This document shows positions 63,998 to 64,000 of a stretch of DNA of 64,000 nucleotides, one piece after another; the first letter of the stretch is position 1, and each line of letters starts with the position of its first letter. Location of the stretch: contig BEHM01000002.1 in NCBI GenBank assembly GCA_002923315.1, positions 1 through 64,000 of the forward strand, given 5' to 3'. This DNA comes from a bacterium HR10. GTDB taxonomy: Bacteria; Acidobacteriota; Blastocatellia; HR10. The position numbers and the translations under genes are program-made. The notes beneath the pieces are model-generated. The model saw nothing but the letters and a program-made list of their open reading frames with translations. It did not search any database and had not been told where the DNA came from.

Positions 63998-64000
63998 GGT

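Overview
The window looks like a chromosomal segment of a GC-rich Gram-negative bacterium. A lipid A-type acyltransferase, a sorting-type LolA-like protein, lipoproteins and many exported peptidases point to two membranes. A near-complete proton-pumping complex I points to respiratory life. Strong purine-rich Shine-Dalgarno sites and tight ATGA/GTGA gene overlaps are the rule. An archaeal-type aspartate-semialdehyde dehydrogenase, a TreT-type trehalose synthase and the peptidase load would fit an Acidobacteriota-like, possibly thermophilic organism. That taxonomic guess is inference only; no rRNA or marker gene in the window settles it.

Layout. (1) 250-4490, minus strand: an operon of a membrane-anchored CxxC redoxin, a MauE/DoxX-like membrane protein, a tiny exported peptide with eight cysteines whose first six follow a knottin (squash-inhibitor-like) spacing, and two ABC-2 permeases. 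It has the composition of a make-fold-export system for a disulfide-rich peptide and is the best candidate here for an undescribed system. (2) 5113-18071: an osmotic-stress island. It holds an MscS channel coupled to a ~930-residue P-loop ATPase, a second MscS channel, otsA-otsB, a duplicated-domain DUF5752 protein and treT, then the decayed relic of a cation/proton antiporter, an APC permease with two Usp domains and a TM-helix channel-like protein. (3) 18294-21388: lysC-asd and a Nudix hydrolase. (4) 21397-23865, minus strand: a family 2 glycosyltransferase and cysS. (5) 24022-31493: coaX, an unrecognised protein, trpDCFBA, chorismate mutase and DAHP synthase, giving a nearly continuous aromatic amino-acid operon that lacks trpE/G. 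(6) 31525-36955, minus strand: LolA-like and SH3 envelope proteins, then acpP-fabF-GNAT-PIG-L deacetylase. (7) 37193-50937: nuoABCDEFGHJKLMN, without nuoI; a near-perfect 17-bp hairpin lies where nuoI would normally be. (8) 51053-63060: two M16 peptidase-family proteins (one lacking the catalytic motif), an S9 peptidase, a small exported protein, a CAU-anticodon tRNA, a coiled-coil/PD-(D/E)XK-like protein with a 7 x 21-bp repeat, an OGG-MutY oxidised-guanine repair pair and an M28 peptidase. (9) The right edge carries the lipid A-type acyltransferase.

Promoter calls are by eye against -35/-10 consensus. The best is TTGACA-N17-TATAGT before nuoA, divergent from TTGACT-N17-TATTAA before acpP. 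No rRNA genes, CRISPR arrays, insertion sequences or prophage genes were seen.
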